A stretch of 64,000 bases of DNA from Gammaproteobacteria bacterium (GCA_002690865.1 NZGG01000001.1:36686-100685); one strand, 5' to 3'. Positions 20,937 to 31,809 are shown, counted from the stretch's first letter. The notes: generated from the sequence alone by a model not told the origin. Program-made: numbers and translations.

Positions 20937-21632
20937 ATGAAAATATTATGTTTATTGGGAATAATATTCGGCATGGAACTCGCTACGGCGAAACCAATTC
21001 CATTTCGAGCCCTTTACCAAGCCAACTACAAGGGCCTGCCAATTAACGCTACAGGCATACGTGAACTTCGTGAGATAGGTAGAAATAAGTTTGTATTCTC
21101 TTCTTCCGCTAGCACTTTCTTTACTTCAATTAAGGAAACATCACTATTTAGTTGGAATGAGAGCATCATCCCCATTGAATATAAATACGTTCGTCAAGGA
21201 TTAGGTAAAGATAAAAGCACCCTTATAACGTTTAATTGGGAAAACAATATCGCCAACTATAATGGCCAAAGCTATATTATCCAATCTGGTGTAATCGACA
21301 GACTTGCTTACCAACTGCAATTGCGACAAGACCTAGCAAAAGTAGACGCTACCCATCGGCCGATAATGGATTATTTAGTAACAGAAGGAAACCAGTTAAA
21401 AAAGTATAACTTTGCTATCTTGGAGGAACAATATTTGCAGACTTCAATTGGTAAATTCAAAACTATAAAGATAGACCGTATCAGAGATAAATCAGATAGA
21501 AAGACGACCTTCTGGTTAGCGCTCGAATACAATTTCTTACTTATAAAATTGCGACAACGCGAGCCAGGGCAAACTTTTGAGCTTTTATTAAAAAAAGCTG
21601 AGATAAATGGGCGCCCAATAACAGGCAGTTAA
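20937..21632 (+). CDS. DUF3108 domain-containing protein
   Basis: Signal peptide, FRALYQANYKGLPINATGIRELREIGRNKFVFSSSASTFFTSIKETSLF. Confidence 0.85.
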   Translation: MKILCLLGIIFGMELATAKPIPFRALYQANYKGLPINATGIRELREIGRNKFVFSSSASTFFTSIKETSLFSWNESIIPIEYKYVRQGLGKDKSTLITFNWENNIANYNGQSYIIQSGVIDRLAYQLQLRQDLAKVDATHRPIMDYLVTEGNQLKKYNFAILEEQYLQTSIGKFKTIKIDRIRDKSDRKTTFWLALEYNFLLIKLRQREPGQTFELLLKKAEINGRPITGS

Positions 21633-21636
21633 CGAC

Positions 21637-22269
21637 TTAGGCTTTTGGCAAAGTTACGCCAGTTTGGCCTTGGTATTTACCCCCACGATCCGCGTACGAT
21701 GTTTCGCATATCTCATCTGATTCAAAAAAAAGCATTTGTGCCACGCCTTCATTGGAATAAATTTTTGCTGGTAGAGTAGTGGTATTCGAAAACTCTAGGG
21801 TTACATGGCCCTCCCACTCTGGCTCAAGTGGCGTAACATTCACTATGATACCACACCGAGCATACGTAGATTTACCCAGACATATAGTAAGTATACTTCT
21901 TGGAATACGGAAGAACTCCACAGTACGCGCCAATGCAAATGAGTTTGGCGGGATAACACATACATCACCCTTATAATCAACAAAACTCTTTGCATCAAAG
22001 GCCTTTGGATCCACCACTGCCGAATGAATATTCGTGAAGACCTTAAATTCATCTGAACACCTAACGTCATATCCGTAACTCGAAGTGCCATAGGAAATTA
22101 CTCGTCGATTTTCATTTTGACTAACCTGTTCAGGTTCGAAAGGCTCGATCAAGCCATATTCGACGGCCATACGGCGTATCCATTTGTCTGACTTAATCGC
22201 CACAGTATGGGATGCTCTTGATTGATTGGTTTCATTTTCTTGCGCGAATTCGTTAATACGTCGCTGCAT
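21637..22269 (-). CDS. dcd: dCTP deaminase (start may be GTG 22203)
   Basis: [22 protein letters not shown]...[13 protein letters not shown]...[24 protein letters not shown]. Confidence 0.94.
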   Translation of the reverse strand: MQRRINEFAQENETNQSRASHTVAIKSDKWIRRMAVEYGLIEPFEPEQVSQNENRRVISYGTSSYGYDVRCSDEFKVFTNIHSAVVDPKAFDAKSFVDYKGDVCVIPPNSFALARTVEFFRIPRSILTICLGKSTYARCGIIVNVTPLEPEWEGHVTLEFSNTTTLPAKIYSNEGVAQMLFFESDEICETSYADRGGKYQGQTGVTLPKA

Positions 22270-23094
22270 TTAGTCATCTATAATATCAATTTCCGGATCA
22301 CTTGACACTAAGCCCGCGAGCAAACACATCAACTTTCTAGCTGCAAAACACAGTGATTTTGATATTTTGCTGTCTGGATCAGACACTACAATTGGTATTC
22401 CCCTATCAGACTGCTGACGAATAGAGAGCGCTAGCGGCAACTGTGCTAAAACTTCAGTTTCATATTCCAGTGCAACATGTTCACCACCATTGCTACCGAA
22501 TATTGCCTCCTCGTGTCCACAGTTACAACAGATATGAGTGCTCATATTCTCAATAATACCAAGTGTTGGCACTTCGACTTTAGTAAACATCTCCATCGCT
22601 TTCCGGGCATCCAACAATGCAATATCCTGAGGTGTAGTGACAATCACAGCTCCACTAAGAGGTACACGTTGAGAAAGGGTTAGTTGAATATCACCGGTCC
22701 CAGGCGGCATATCGATAAGTAAAATGTCCAGATCTCCCCACTCTGTATCCATTAATAACTGCTGCAAGGCACCACTAGCCATAGGTCCTCGCCAGATGGC
22801 CGGAGTATTTAAAGACATCAGGAAACCCATAGACATGCACTTTACGCCATGTGCTGTCACCGGCATTAATTGTTTGCCTCTCAATTCTGGCTTGATTTCT
22901 GAAACACCCATCATATGACATTGACTAGGGCCATAGATATCTGCATCTAACAAACCCACATTATGACCACTATTCGCAAGAGCTATAGCGAGATTTGCTG
23001 CGACAGTAGACTTCCCTACGCCACCTTTTCCAGAAGCGACCGCGACAATTTCAATGATTCCCGGTAGTTCTAATTTTTGTATGGTTTTACTAAT
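22270..23094 (-). CDS. apbC: Mrp/ApbC-type Fe-S cluster carrier ATPase without N-terminal MIP18 domain
   Basis: Extended reading gives (I)SKTIQKLELPGIIEIVAVASGKGGVGKSTVAANLAIALANSGHNVGLLDADIYGPSQ; ATT start at 23094 preceded by AGGAGG 5 nt upstream; the ORF track (22959) omits the Walker A motif. Confidence 0.85.
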   Translation of the reverse strand: MSKTIQKLELPGIIEIVAVASGKGGVGKSTVAANLAIALANSGHNVGLLDADIYGPSQCHMMGVSEIKPELRGKQLMPVTAHGVKCMSMGFLMSLNTPAIWRGPMASGALQQLLMDTEWGDLDILLIDMPPGTGDIQLTLSQRVPLSGAVIVTTPQDIALLDARKAMEMFTKVEVPTLGIIENMSTHICCNCGHEEAIFGSNGGEHVALEYETEVLAQLPLALSIRQQSDRGIPIVVSDPDSKISKSLCFAARKLMCLLAGLVSSDPEIDIIDD

Positions 23095-23250
23095 ATTTTC
23101 CTCCTATTGATTATCATTAATAGAGTCACACTATGCTCGCTGAAGGTCAACTTCGGATGATAGAAATAAACTCCGAATTTATTATTCGTAAGAAAATATC
23201 TTGAACACTGGTAGACCAGAAAATATAGTTATCATTCCGAAAAGGTCGTT

Positions 23251-25266
23251 GTGAATATGGAAACGAGAAGAATACTGGTAACAAGTGCTTTACCGAATGC
23301 TAACGGCTCCATTCATCTTGGGCATCTAATGGAACATATTCAAACCGACATATGGGTTCGCTTTCAGCGTTCTGTTGGGAATGAGTGTATTTACGTCTGT
23401 GCAGATGACGCACACGGCACTGCCATTATGCTCAGAGCCGATGAAAAAGGCATTTCCCCTGAAACCTTGATAGAAGAGATTAGATCAGAGCATACAAAAG
23501 ATTTCTCAGACTTTTTGATAAGTCACGATAACTACTACACAACTCATTCGGAAGAAAATAAACAATATGCCAACTTTATTTTCGAAAGGCTCAAAGCAAA
23601 TGGGCAAATTGAGGTGCGGTCTGTCGCACAGCTCTACGATCCACAAAAGAAGATGTTTCTAGCTGATCGGTTTATAGTTGGTATCTGCCCACGCTGCAAA
23701 GCAAATGATCAATATGGTGATAACTGCGAAAATTGTGGAGCAACATACGATGCTACCGACCTTATTAATCCTCGATCAAAACTATCAGGCGAGAAACCTA
23801 TATTAAAAGAATCAACCCACTTTTTTTTCACCTTATCCCAATTCGATGACTTCTTACGCAAATGGACTAAGAGTGGGACACTACAGGAACAAATTGCAAA
23901 TAAACTAGCGGAATGGCTAGATTCAGGACTTCAGGATTGGGATATTAGTCGTGATGCACCTTATTTTGGATTTGAAATCCCTGATGCTCCCGGGAAGTAT
24001 TTCTACGTTTGGTTGGACGCACCAATAGGTTATCTAGCAAGCTTCAAACATTATTGTGATCTCAAAAGTCTAGACTTTACCGACTTTTGGGCAACTAACT
24101 CTAGATGTGAGGTACATCACTTCATAGGTAAAGATATAGTCAATTTCCACGCATTATTTTGGCCGGCGATGCTAAAGGCTGCTGACTTTCGAACACCAAC
24201 AAAAATTCACGCGCACGGCTTCGTCACTGTTAACGGCCACAAAATGTCAAAATCACGTGGTACGTTCATTAATGCAAGAACTTACCTAAATCACCTAAAC
24301 CCAGAATATCTTCGCTATTATTTCGCTGCAAAGATAAATGGTAATGTCGATGATCTTGATATTTCTTTAGAGGATTTCGTTCAACGAGTAAATTCAGACC
24401 TTGTCGGTAAGGTAATCAATATTGCGAGCCGATGTGCAGGTTTCATAAATAAACAGTTCGATGGAAAACTATCGGAACACGTTAGCACCGCTCTAGTCGA
24501 ATCATCGATCGCTAAGGGCAAGCAAATAGCAAGTTTCTACGAGGCGGGAGATTATAGTAAAGCTGTACGTGAAATCATGTCATTAGCAGATCAAGCAAAC
24601 CGATACATAGATGAGCAAAAACCTTGGATTATGATAAAGGAACCAGATCATCGGGAAAAAGTACAACAGGTTTGTTCTGATGGGATCAATTTGTTCAGAA
24701 TCATCATGATCTATCTGCAGCCAGTTATCCCTTCCCTTGCAAAAAAAGCGGAAACGTTCCTAGGTGTTGACGAATTAAACTGGACATCATGTCAAAATAT
24801 ACTAGTCGATCATCAAATTAATCCATTCACACCGCTACTAACTCGTATTGAGATGACTGCCATAGACGCAATAGTTGAAACTAGCCGAGCCGAATCTAAT
24901 AACGCGAATGAAGATGTTCAAGAAAATAAAAATGTAATAGAAACGATAAAATATGAAGATTTTGCCAAGCTGGACTTGCGTGTTGCTCGCATATTAAAAG
25001 CTGAGTCTATCCCGGAAGCAAATAAACTCCTCCGACTAACCTTAGACCTTGGTGAAGAGCAGCGTATAATATTCGCAGGCATAAAATCGGCTTATACAAC
25101 TGATGACCTTATAGGTAAATTAACTATTCTAGTGGCAAATCTAGAGCCTAGAAAGATGCGTTTTGGAATATCCGAAGGTATGGTCCTTGCGGCTGGGAAT
25201 GGTGATCAAGAGATTTTTCTGCTAGAGCCTGATCCCGGTGCCGCACCAGGTATGCAAGTTACCTAG
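23251..25266 (+). CDS. metG: Methionyl-tRNA synthetase
   Basis: [47 protein letters not shown]-terminal tRNA-binding domain. Confidence 0.97.
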   Translation: MNMETRRILVTSALPNANGSIHLGHLMEHIQTDIWVRFQRSVGNECIYVCADDAHGTAIMLRADEKGISPETLIEEIRSEHTKDFSDFLISHDNYYTTHSEENKQYANFIFERLKANGQIEVRSVAQLYDPQKKMFLADRFIVGICPRCKANDQYGDNCENCGATYDATDLINPRSKLSGEKPILKESTHFFFTLSQFDDFLRKWTKSGTLQEQIANKLAEWLDSGLQDWDISRDAPYFGFEIPDAPGKYFYVWLDAPIGYLASFKHYCDLKSLDFTDFWATNSRCEVHHFIGKDIVNFHALFWPAMLKAADFRTPTKIHAHGFVTVNGHKMSKSRGTFINARTYLNHLNPEYLRYYFAAKINGNVDDLDISLEDFVQRVNSDLVGKVINIASRCAGFINKQFDGKLSEHVSTALVESSIAKGKQIASFYEAGDYSKAVREIMSLADQANRYIDEQKPWIMIKEPDHREKVQQVCSDGINLFRIIMIYLQPVIPSLAKKAETFLGVDELNWTSCQNILVDHQINPFTPLLTRIEMTAIDAIVETSRAESNNANEDVQENKNVIETIKYEDFAKLDLRVARILKAESIPEANKLLRLTLDLGEEQRIIFAGIKSAYTTDDLIGKLTILVANLEPRKMRFGISEGMVLAAGNGDQEIFLLEPDPGAAPGMQVT

Positions 25267-25270
25267 ACGC

Positions 25271-25846
25271 GTGAATGAAGCGGTAGCAATATTACTGACG
25301 ACAATATTCGTCAACAACTTCGTTACAATCCAATTTCTTGGAATTCGTCCTCTGCTTGGAGCAAGTCAAAAAATCGATAGCGCCACTGGAATGATGTTCG
25401 CAACGACTTTTGTTCTAACACTCGCATCTGCGGCAAGCTTTACAGTTGAAAGCTACATCCTTAGACCCCTCGATTTGCAATACCTGCGTATTATCGTTCT
25501 CATAATAATAATTGCATCTCTGGTACAATTTTTCGAACTTATTATCCGGACTACACACCCCCGACTGCACGCGATGCTAGTGACATTTGTTCCCCTAATA
25601 ACCACAAATTGCGCTGTGCTAGGAGTTGCCTTGATTAATATCAGGGAAACTAATTCATTTATAAATTCCGTTGTTTTTGGCTTTGGCGCAGCGATTGGTT
25701 ATTCCCTAGTATTAATAATATTTACAGCCATCCAAGGACAGCAAAGGAACAGCGCCATACCTAGGGTATTTCGAGGCGCTGCAATTAGTATGATTACAGC
25801 AGGTTTATTATCTCTAGCTTTCATGGGATTTACAGGAATAAGCTAA
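25271..25846 (+). CDS. rnfA: Rnf electron transport complex subunit A (ligand Cys replaced by Arg)
   Basis: IFVNNFVTIQFLGIRPLLGASQKIDSATGMMFATTFVLTLASA...PLITTNCAVLGVALINI; GTG start at 25271. Confidence 0.9.
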   Translation: MNEAVAILLTTIFVNNFVTIQFLGIRPLLGASQKIDSATGMMFATTFVLTLASAASFTVESYILRPLDLQYLRIIVLIIIIASLVQFFELIIRTTHPRLHAMLVTFVPLITTNCAVLGVALINIRETNSFINSVVFGFGAAIGYSLVLIIFTAIQGQQRNSAIPRVFRGAAISMITAGLLSLAFMGFTGIS

Positions 25847-26045
25847 TGATTATAGAGATCTTGGTGTCCACATTAGCTGGATTACTATGCACCAATCAAC
25901 CAATGTTCGCTAGGCAGCGCAAATACTATCGCTTCCCTCGCAAGCATTAATACGTATGGAGAAGTCATAAATATACTTGAAAGGTACTTGACCAACTAAA
26001 AGATAGTGCAGCTCTGGTAGCCTATTTAAAAACCTAAACATAGAA

Positions 26046-26987
26046 ATGAAAAGATCTCAGACCAATCGAATAATGTATGAATTTAATTTAGCTCTCGTTC
26101 CGGGGTGCTTAGTAATGATTTATATTTTTGGTTTTGGGGTATTAATCAATGTTACAACTGTGGTCGCTACTGTTGTGCTCTGCGAATATCTTGTATTCAA
26201 AGTAAGAGCGCTACCTAAAAGAAATATTCTAGACGGAAGCGCTGTTGCAACAGGTCTTTTACTCGGCTTAACTCTGCCACCGCTGCTCCCTACCTGGATG
26301 GTTATACTTGGGAGTATCTTTTCAATTCTTATAGTTAAACATGCCTACGGAGGACTAGGGAATAACCTATTTAATCCAGCGATGGCCGGTTTTGCAGTGC
26401 TCGTTGTTTCGTTTCCCATGGCTATGTCTAAATGGAGTGCACCCTTCGTAGATATGAACTTAGCAAAAACTCTAGAAATCAAGATAGGAAGCCCAAAAAT
26501 AGATGGAACCACAAGTGCTACGCCACTTGACGAATTCAAGTTTCGTGAGAAAGTAACGACCGAAGAATATTGGGATCCTAATAGGACCAAAAACTGGAGG
26601 GTATGGGCCTTAATTAATTTAGTTTACTTATTGTCAGGAGCGTATCTCCTATATAAGGGACTTTGCAAATGGCATGCTCCAATTGCCATGTTGAGCACGC
26701 TTACTTTGCTATCTACTATTTTCTATGATGGGGGAAGTTCCGCTAGCCTTGGCTCTCCACTATTTCATTTATTCTCGGGGGCTACAATGCTCGGCGCATT
26801 TTTTATTCTCTCTGACCCAGTCACGTCTCCTAACACATCCGTGGGTCAAATAATCTTTGGGATTGGAATCGCTATTTTGACGTTCTCTATTAGGACAATT
26901 GGAGCCTATCCAGAAGGGATAGCGTTCGCTGTGTTGCTAATGAATGGAGCAACGCCACTAATCAACTACTTAGTGCTCCATAAATGA
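26046..26987 (+). CDS. rnfD: Rnf complex subunit D
   Basis: NILDGSAVATGLLLGLTLPPLLPTWMVILGS, GGLGNNLFNPAMAGFAVL, DGTTSATPLDEFK (flavinylation site region). Confidence 0.92.
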   Translation: MKRSQTNRIMYEFNLALVPGCLVMIYIFGFGVLINVTTVVATVVLCEYLVFKVRALPKRNILDGSAVATGLLLGLTLPPLLPTWMVILGSIFSILIVKHAYGGLGNNLFNPAMAGFAVLVVSFPMAMSKWSAPFVDMNLAKTLEIKIGSPKIDGTTSATPLDEFKFREKVTTEEYWDPNRTKNWRVWALINLVYLLSGAYLLYKGLCKWHAPIAMLSTLTLLSTIFYDGGSSASLGSPLFHLFSGATMLGAFFILSDPVTSPNTSVGQIIFGIGIAILTFSIRTIGAYPEGIAFAVLLMNGATPLINYLVLHK

Positions 26988-27493
26988 GTCTCAAACTATT
27001 TACGTTTGTGGTACTCACACTAATATGTGGTATCAGTATTACTGGCTTACACACATTTAAAAGTGAACAAATCGAATATAATCGCAAAGAGTTCGCTCTA
27101 AGAACAATAAAACAACTAGTTAACCAAAAGCAGTTTTCATTAGTTCAAATTAATGACGAAAGATATGCCATAAAGTATCAAAATGCCTATGATGGAGCAG
27201 TATTTAAAATTAGGACGCCATCCGGATACAACGGTGAAATTATCCTATGGATTGCGACGAATAGCGCAGGATACATTCGAGGTGTTCGAGTTTTAGAACA
27301 TAAAGAAACATCTGGGATTGGCGATCTGATTGATATTGAAGTGTCGGACTGGATACATCAATTCATTGGGATGTCACTTAAAAATAATTGGACATATGAT
27401 AATTCAGATATTGACCACGTATCAGGAGCCACAATTACGACTCGCGCCGTTACAAAAGCAGTTTTCGATGCACTAAAAGTAGAGACCGAATGA
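26984..27493 (+). CDS. rnfG: Rnf complex subunit G (FMN-binding)
   Basis: VRVLEHKETSGIGDLIDIEVSDWIHQF...DHVSGATITTRAVTKAV. Confidence 0.92.
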   Translation: MSLKLFTFVVLTLICGISITGLHTFKSEQIEYNRKEFALRTIKQLVNQKQFSLVQINDERYAIKYQNAYDGAVFKIRTPSGYNGEIILWIATNSAGYIRGVRVLEHKETSGIGDLIDIEVSDWIHQFIGMSLKNNWTYDNSDIDHVSGATITTRAVTKAVFDALKVETE

Positions 27494-28119
27494 ACAGATT
27501 TTCACAGATAGCTTGCGATGGAATTTGGCGCCAGAATCCAGTACTCGTCCAATTACTTGGCTTATGTCCACTACTTGCAGTTTCAACGTCCTTCGTGACC
27601 GCATTCAGTCTCGGGGTAATTACGCTATTTGTATTAACAGCTTCTAATATTGTTATCAGTATAATTCGTTTACTGCTGCATGATGCAATGAGAATGCCCA
27701 CGCAAATTATCGTCATAGCCACTTTCGTTACCCTCTCAGATATTGTTTTGCAAGCCTGGTACTTCGAGTTACATCACCGAATCGGGCTCTTTCTTGCTTT
27801 GATATTTACGAACTGCACTTTACTTGGTAGAGCTGAAATTTTTACTACCCGCAACCCTATTGCTAATTCTGCATTAGATGGTTTTATGATGGGCTTAGGA
27901 TTTCTCTGGGTACTAGTTTTAATGGGATCAATTCGCGAAACTCTTGGTTCTGGAACTTTATTTAGTAATATGCACCTGCTTCTTGGACCAATTGGTGAAA
28001 ACCTCGAGATCACTTTTAGTACTAAGGGTTTTTTACTTCTTGTGTTACCACCAGGAGCCTTCATCACGCTCGGTTTACTCATCGCCTCGAAAAATTATTT
28101 ATTTAACAATCAGGAATAA
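27490..28119 (+). CDS. rnfE: Rnf complex subunit E
   Basis: GIWRQNPVLVQLLGLCPLLAVSTS, FTNCTLLGRAE, GSIRETLGSGTLF, LPPGAFITLGLLIA. Confidence 0.93.
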   Translation: MNRFSQIACDGIWRQNPVLVQLLGLCPLLAVSTSFVTAFSLGVITLFVLTASNIVISIIRLLLHDAMRMPTQIIVIATFVTLSDIVLQAWYFELHHRIGLFLALIFTNCTLLGRAEIFTTRNPIANSALDGFMMGLGFLWVLVLMGSIRETLGSGTLFSNMHLLLGPIGENLEITFSTKGFLLLVLPPGAFITLGLLIASKNYLFNNQE

Positions 28120-28120
28120 T

Positions 28121-28762
28121 ATGAATGCGGAAAAACGGCATAAATTTCTAGCGCGACTTAAGCTGGACAATCCTTCTCCTCGTACAGAACTCGAATATAC
28201 CTCTACATTTGAATTACTAATTTCGGTCATACTTTCAGCACAAGCAACCGATGTTTCAGTAAATAAAGCAACCAAGACACTTTATGGGATCGCAAACTCG
28301 CCGGAAAAAATCTATGCTTTAGGTGAGAACAAGCTCAGAAGCTATATTAAGACTATCGGTTTATATAATAGCAAGGCAAAAAATATTATTAAGACCTGCA
28401 AAATTCTGGTTGAACAACACGACTCTGTAGTACCACAAACTCGTGCAGAATTAGAGGAACTGCCTGGGGTAGGTAGGAAAACCGCGAATGTCATACTGAA
28501 TACAGCTTTTGGGGCACCTACTATGGCTGTAGATACTCACATCTTTCGCATTGCTAATCGAACAAACTTTGCTCCCGGAAAAACCGTTCTCCAGGTAGAA
28601 AAAAAATTACTCAAAGTAATCTCAGATGAGTTCATTATAGATGCTCACCACTGGTTAATACTTCATGGCCGTTATGTCTGCACCGCTCGCAAACCGCGAT
28701 GCAGTGACTGCTCAGTTCGCGAACTCTGCGAATTTAAGGGAAAACCGTCCGTAGCAAATTAG
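28121..28762 (+). CDS. nth: Endonuclease III
   Basis: FELLISVILSAQATDVSVNKATKTLY, LEELPGVGRKTANVILNTAFG, C-terminal [4Fe-4S] Cys motif CTARKPRCSDCSVRELC; ATG 28121. Confidence 0.95.
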   Translation: MNAEKRHKFLARLKLDNPSPRTELEYTSTFELLISVILSAQATDVSVNKATKTLYGIANSPEKIYALGENKLRSYIKTIGLYNSKAKNIIKTCKILVEQHDSVVPQTRAELEELPGVGRKTANVILNTAFGAPTMAVDTHIFRIANRTNFAPGKTVLQVEKKLLKVISDEFIIDAHHWLILHGRYVCTARKPRCSDCSVRELCEFKGKPSVAN

Positions 28763-28771
28763 CTAAAATAA

Positions 28772-29995
28772 TTAGGTAATATCTCGGCCCTTTTTAGCAG
28801 CAATCTTCATTCGAAGAGCATTTAATGTAATGAACCCTGAAGCATCTGATTGATCATAGGCACCTGCATCGTCTTCGAAAGTCACAATATCATCATCGTA
28901 AAGACTATCACTGTCAGAATTCCTACCAACGATAATCACATTCCCTTTAAATAGCTTGAGAACAACTTTACCGTTAACGTGTTGTTGCGAATAATCGATC
29001 AATCGCTGTAATGCCTGACGTTCCGGAGACCACCAATATCCATTATATATAAGCTTCGCATAACGAGGCATAAGCTCATCTTTCAGATGAGAGAGTTCTC
29101 TGTCCAAAGTAACAGACTCTATCGCCCGATGTGCCTTTAGCAAAATGGTACCACCTGGGGTCTCATAACAACCCCTTGCCTTCATTCCTACATAACGATT
29201 CTCTACAATATCAATGCGACCGATGCCGTTCTCACCACCCAGGCTATTAAGGCGCGCCAATACCGCCCCGGGAGACATTATTTCTCCGTCAACAGCAACT
29301 ACGTCCCCTTGGCGAAAAGTCAACTCAACATAAGTTGGAGTATCGGGAGCCACCTCTGGAGCTACCGACCATAGCCACATCGACTCCTCTGGCTCTGTAG
29401 CAGGATCCTCTAAAACCCCCCCCTCGTAAGATATATGAAGCAAATTTGCGTCCATCGAATAAGGAGATTTCTCACCTTCATGTCTATTATCTACCTGAAT
29501 TTGATGTTTCTCACAAAAAGAAATCAACGATTCTCTCGATGAGAGATTCCACTCTCGCCAAGGAGCAATGATCTGAACATCTGGTTGAAGCGCAGAGATA
29601 CCAAGCTCAAACCTTACCTGATCATTTCCTTTGCCAGTCGCACCATGTGCAATAGCATCAGAATTCGTTTCATTTGCAATCTCCACTAGTCTCTTCGCTA
29701 TTAATGGTCTAGCAATCGATGTTCCAAGCAGATACTCCCCTTCATATAGGGCATTGCATCGAAACATAGGGAATACAAAATCGCGTGCGAATTCTTCTCG
29801 GACGTCGTCTACAAAAATCTCTTTTACCCCCATACTCGCTGCTTTAATACGAGCTGGCTCGACCTCGCCTCCTTGACCAAGATCAGCAGTATAGGTAACA
29901 ACGTCGCAAGCATAAGTTTCTTGCAGCCACTTCAGAATTACCGAGGTATCAAGACCACCGGAGTATGCAAGTACTACTTTATTTATATTGACCAT
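28772..29995 (-). CDS. argG: Argininosuccinate synthase
   Basis: [45 protein letters not shown]. Confidence 0.97.
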   Translation of the reverse strand: MVNINKVVLAYSGGLDTSVILKWLQETYACDVVTYTADLGQGGEVEPARIKAASMGVKEIFVDDVREEFARDFVFPMFRCNALYEGEYLLGTSIARPLIAKRLVEIANETNSDAIAHGATGKGNDQVRFELGISALQPDVQIIAPWREWNLSSRESLISFCEKHQIQVDNRHEGEKSPYSMDANLLHISYEGGVLEDPATEPEESMWLWSVAPEVAPDTPTYVELTFRQGDVVAVDGEIMSPGAVLARLNSLGGENGIGRIDIVENRYVGMKARGCYETPGGTILLKAHRAIESVTLDRELSHLKDELMPRYAKLIYNGYWWSPERQALQRLIDYSQQHVNGKVVLKLFKGNVIIVGRNSDSDSLYDDDIVTFEDDAGAYDQSDASGFITLNALRMKIAAKKGRDIT

Positions 29996-30141
29996 AAATT
30001 TAGATAGCGAAAATAAGGCGAAACACTATGGTACTCCGTTCTATAGAAGTTTCGTAGTGCACTGCTTGGATAAAGGAAGATTAAAGGAAGCCACTGCAGA
30101 TCATGTTATGATAAAGTTTTTGTGGAGTTAGATTTTTTTAA

Positions 30142-31179
30142 ATGCGTAGTATATCAATAACACGTCCGGATGACTGGCATATACACTTACGCGATGGCGA
30201 GTATCTCGCTGCTACCGTTAAAGATGTTAGTAGATATTTTGGTAGAGCAATCGTGATGCCAAACCTGACCCCACCGATCACCTCAGTGCAAGACGCAAAA
30301 AACTATATGGTTAGAATTAACGCTTTGATTGAAGGGGTTTCTGACTTTAAACCCTTGATGACCCTATATCTTACTGACCAAACCAGACCACAAGTGATAC
30401 GTGACGCGAAAAGATCTGGTTTCATTCAGGCGATGAAGTTTTACCCGGCAGGTGCCACAACTAACTCAGATGCTGGAGTGAAATCTATAGAAAATATCTT
30501 TCATCTTCTAGAGATAATGGAAAAAGAAAATTTGGTGCTGGCGATTCATGGTGAGGTCACTGACCACAGTATAGATATATTCGATCGTGAGAAAGCTTTT
30601 ATCGACAGACATCTAGTACGTATCTGCAAAACATTCCCAAACCTACGAGTAGTTTTCGAACATATAAGTACCAATGATGCAGCCACTTTTGTAGCCGAAT
30701 CAACTAGTAATATAGGTGCAACTATTACAGCACACCACCTATTATTCAATCGGAATCATCTACTCTCGGAGAACCTAAAGCCTGCCTATTATTGCTTGCC
30801 GGTTTTGAAAAGAGATACCCATCAACAAGGCCTCATTAAAGCTGCTACTTCAGGAGATGCTCATTTCTTTCTTGGTACCGACTCTGCCCCCCACCCGAGG
30901 TTCGCCAAAGAATCCGCATGCGGATGTGCTGCGGGCGCTTACACATCGCATGCAGCTATTGAGCTATACACTGAAATATTTGATAGAGCAGATCGTCTAG
31001 ATCACCTAGAGGCTTTCGCGAGTCATAATGGTCCAGATTTTTATGGCCTACCACGCAACACCGATCGAATAACATTAGTGGACAAATCATGGGAAGTACC
31101 CCCTTATTACACTTTCGGTAAGGATAGCCTAGTTCCAATTAGAGCTGGAGAATCAGTTTTCTGGACAGTAGTAGGATAA
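30142..31179 (+). CDS. pyrC: Dihydroorotase
   Basis: [59 protein letters not shown]. Confidence 0.96.
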   Translation: MRSISITRPDDWHIHLRDGEYLAATVKDVSRYFGRAIVMPNLTPPITSVQDAKNYMVRINALIEGVSDFKPLMTLYLTDQTRPQVIRDAKRSGFIQAMKFYPAGATTNSDAGVKSIENIFHLLEIMEKENLVLAIHGEVTDHSIDIFDREKAFIDRHLVRICKTFPNLRVVFEHISTNDAATFVAESTSNIGATITAHHLLFNRNHLLSENLKPAYYCLPVLKRDTHQQGLIKAATSGDAHFFLGTDSAPHPRFAKESACGCAAGAYTSHAAIELYTEIFDRADRLDHLEAFASHNGPDFYGLPRNTDRITLVDKSWEVPPYYTFGKDSLVPIRAGESVFWTVVG

Positions 31180-31185
31180 TAAAAA

Positions 31186-31809
31186 TTGCGAGTGCAAAAG
31201 TCATCTATAGCAAATCGATTCCGCGGGTTTCTACCAGTGGTTATTGATCTGGAGACTGGTGGATTTAACCCAGAAACTGACGCATTGCTTGAAGTTGCAA
31301 CCATTATTATAAAAATGGACGATTCAGGCGAGATAGCGCCTGGGGAAAAATTATTTTTTAATGTACATCCGTTTGACGGAGCGAATATTGAACAATCTTC
31401 CTTAGACTTTACTGGAATTGATCCATATAACCCCTTACGCAGAGCAGTTTCTGAAAACGATGCATTGGCGGAAATATTTCGTGCCATCCGTACAGAAATT
31501 CGGCATACCGACTGCCAGAGAGCAATTATGGTAGCTCACAACGCTTCATTCGACTTGAGCTTTATTAATGCGGTTTCTGAAAGGTGTAGCCTGAAACGCA
31601 ATCCGTTTCACCCGTTTTCCACACTCGACACAGTCTCCTTAAGCGGGCTTGCTTTCGGACAGACTGTTCTGGCTAGAGCCTGCGAAACTGCTGGGATAGC
31701 CTTCAACAAAAAGGAAGCTCATAGCGCCATCTACGATTGTGAGAAAACAGCAGAGATTTTCTGTCATGTCGTGAACAAGTGGCGAGGCCTCACCAATTTC
31801 TGCTCTTAA
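31186..31809 (+). CDS. rnt: Ribonuclease T
   Basis: FRGFLPVVIDLETGGFNPETDALLEVATI; MVAHNASFDLSFINA; TTG start. Confidence 0.93.
   Translation: MRVQKSSIANRFRGFLPVVIDLETGGFNPETDALLEVATIIIKMDDSGEIAPGEKLFFNVHPFDGANIEQSSLDFTGIDPYNPLRRAVSENDALAEIFRAIRTEIRHTDCQRAIMVAHNASFDLSFINAVSERCSLKRNPFHPFSTLDTVSLSGLAFGQTVLARACETAGIAFNKKEAHSAIYDCEKTAEIFCHVVNKWRGLTNFCS

Noticed and set aside
22959-22959. GTG start at 22959 for mrp given by the ORF track
   Set aside because: It would delete the Walker A motif that is present in frame immediately upstream.
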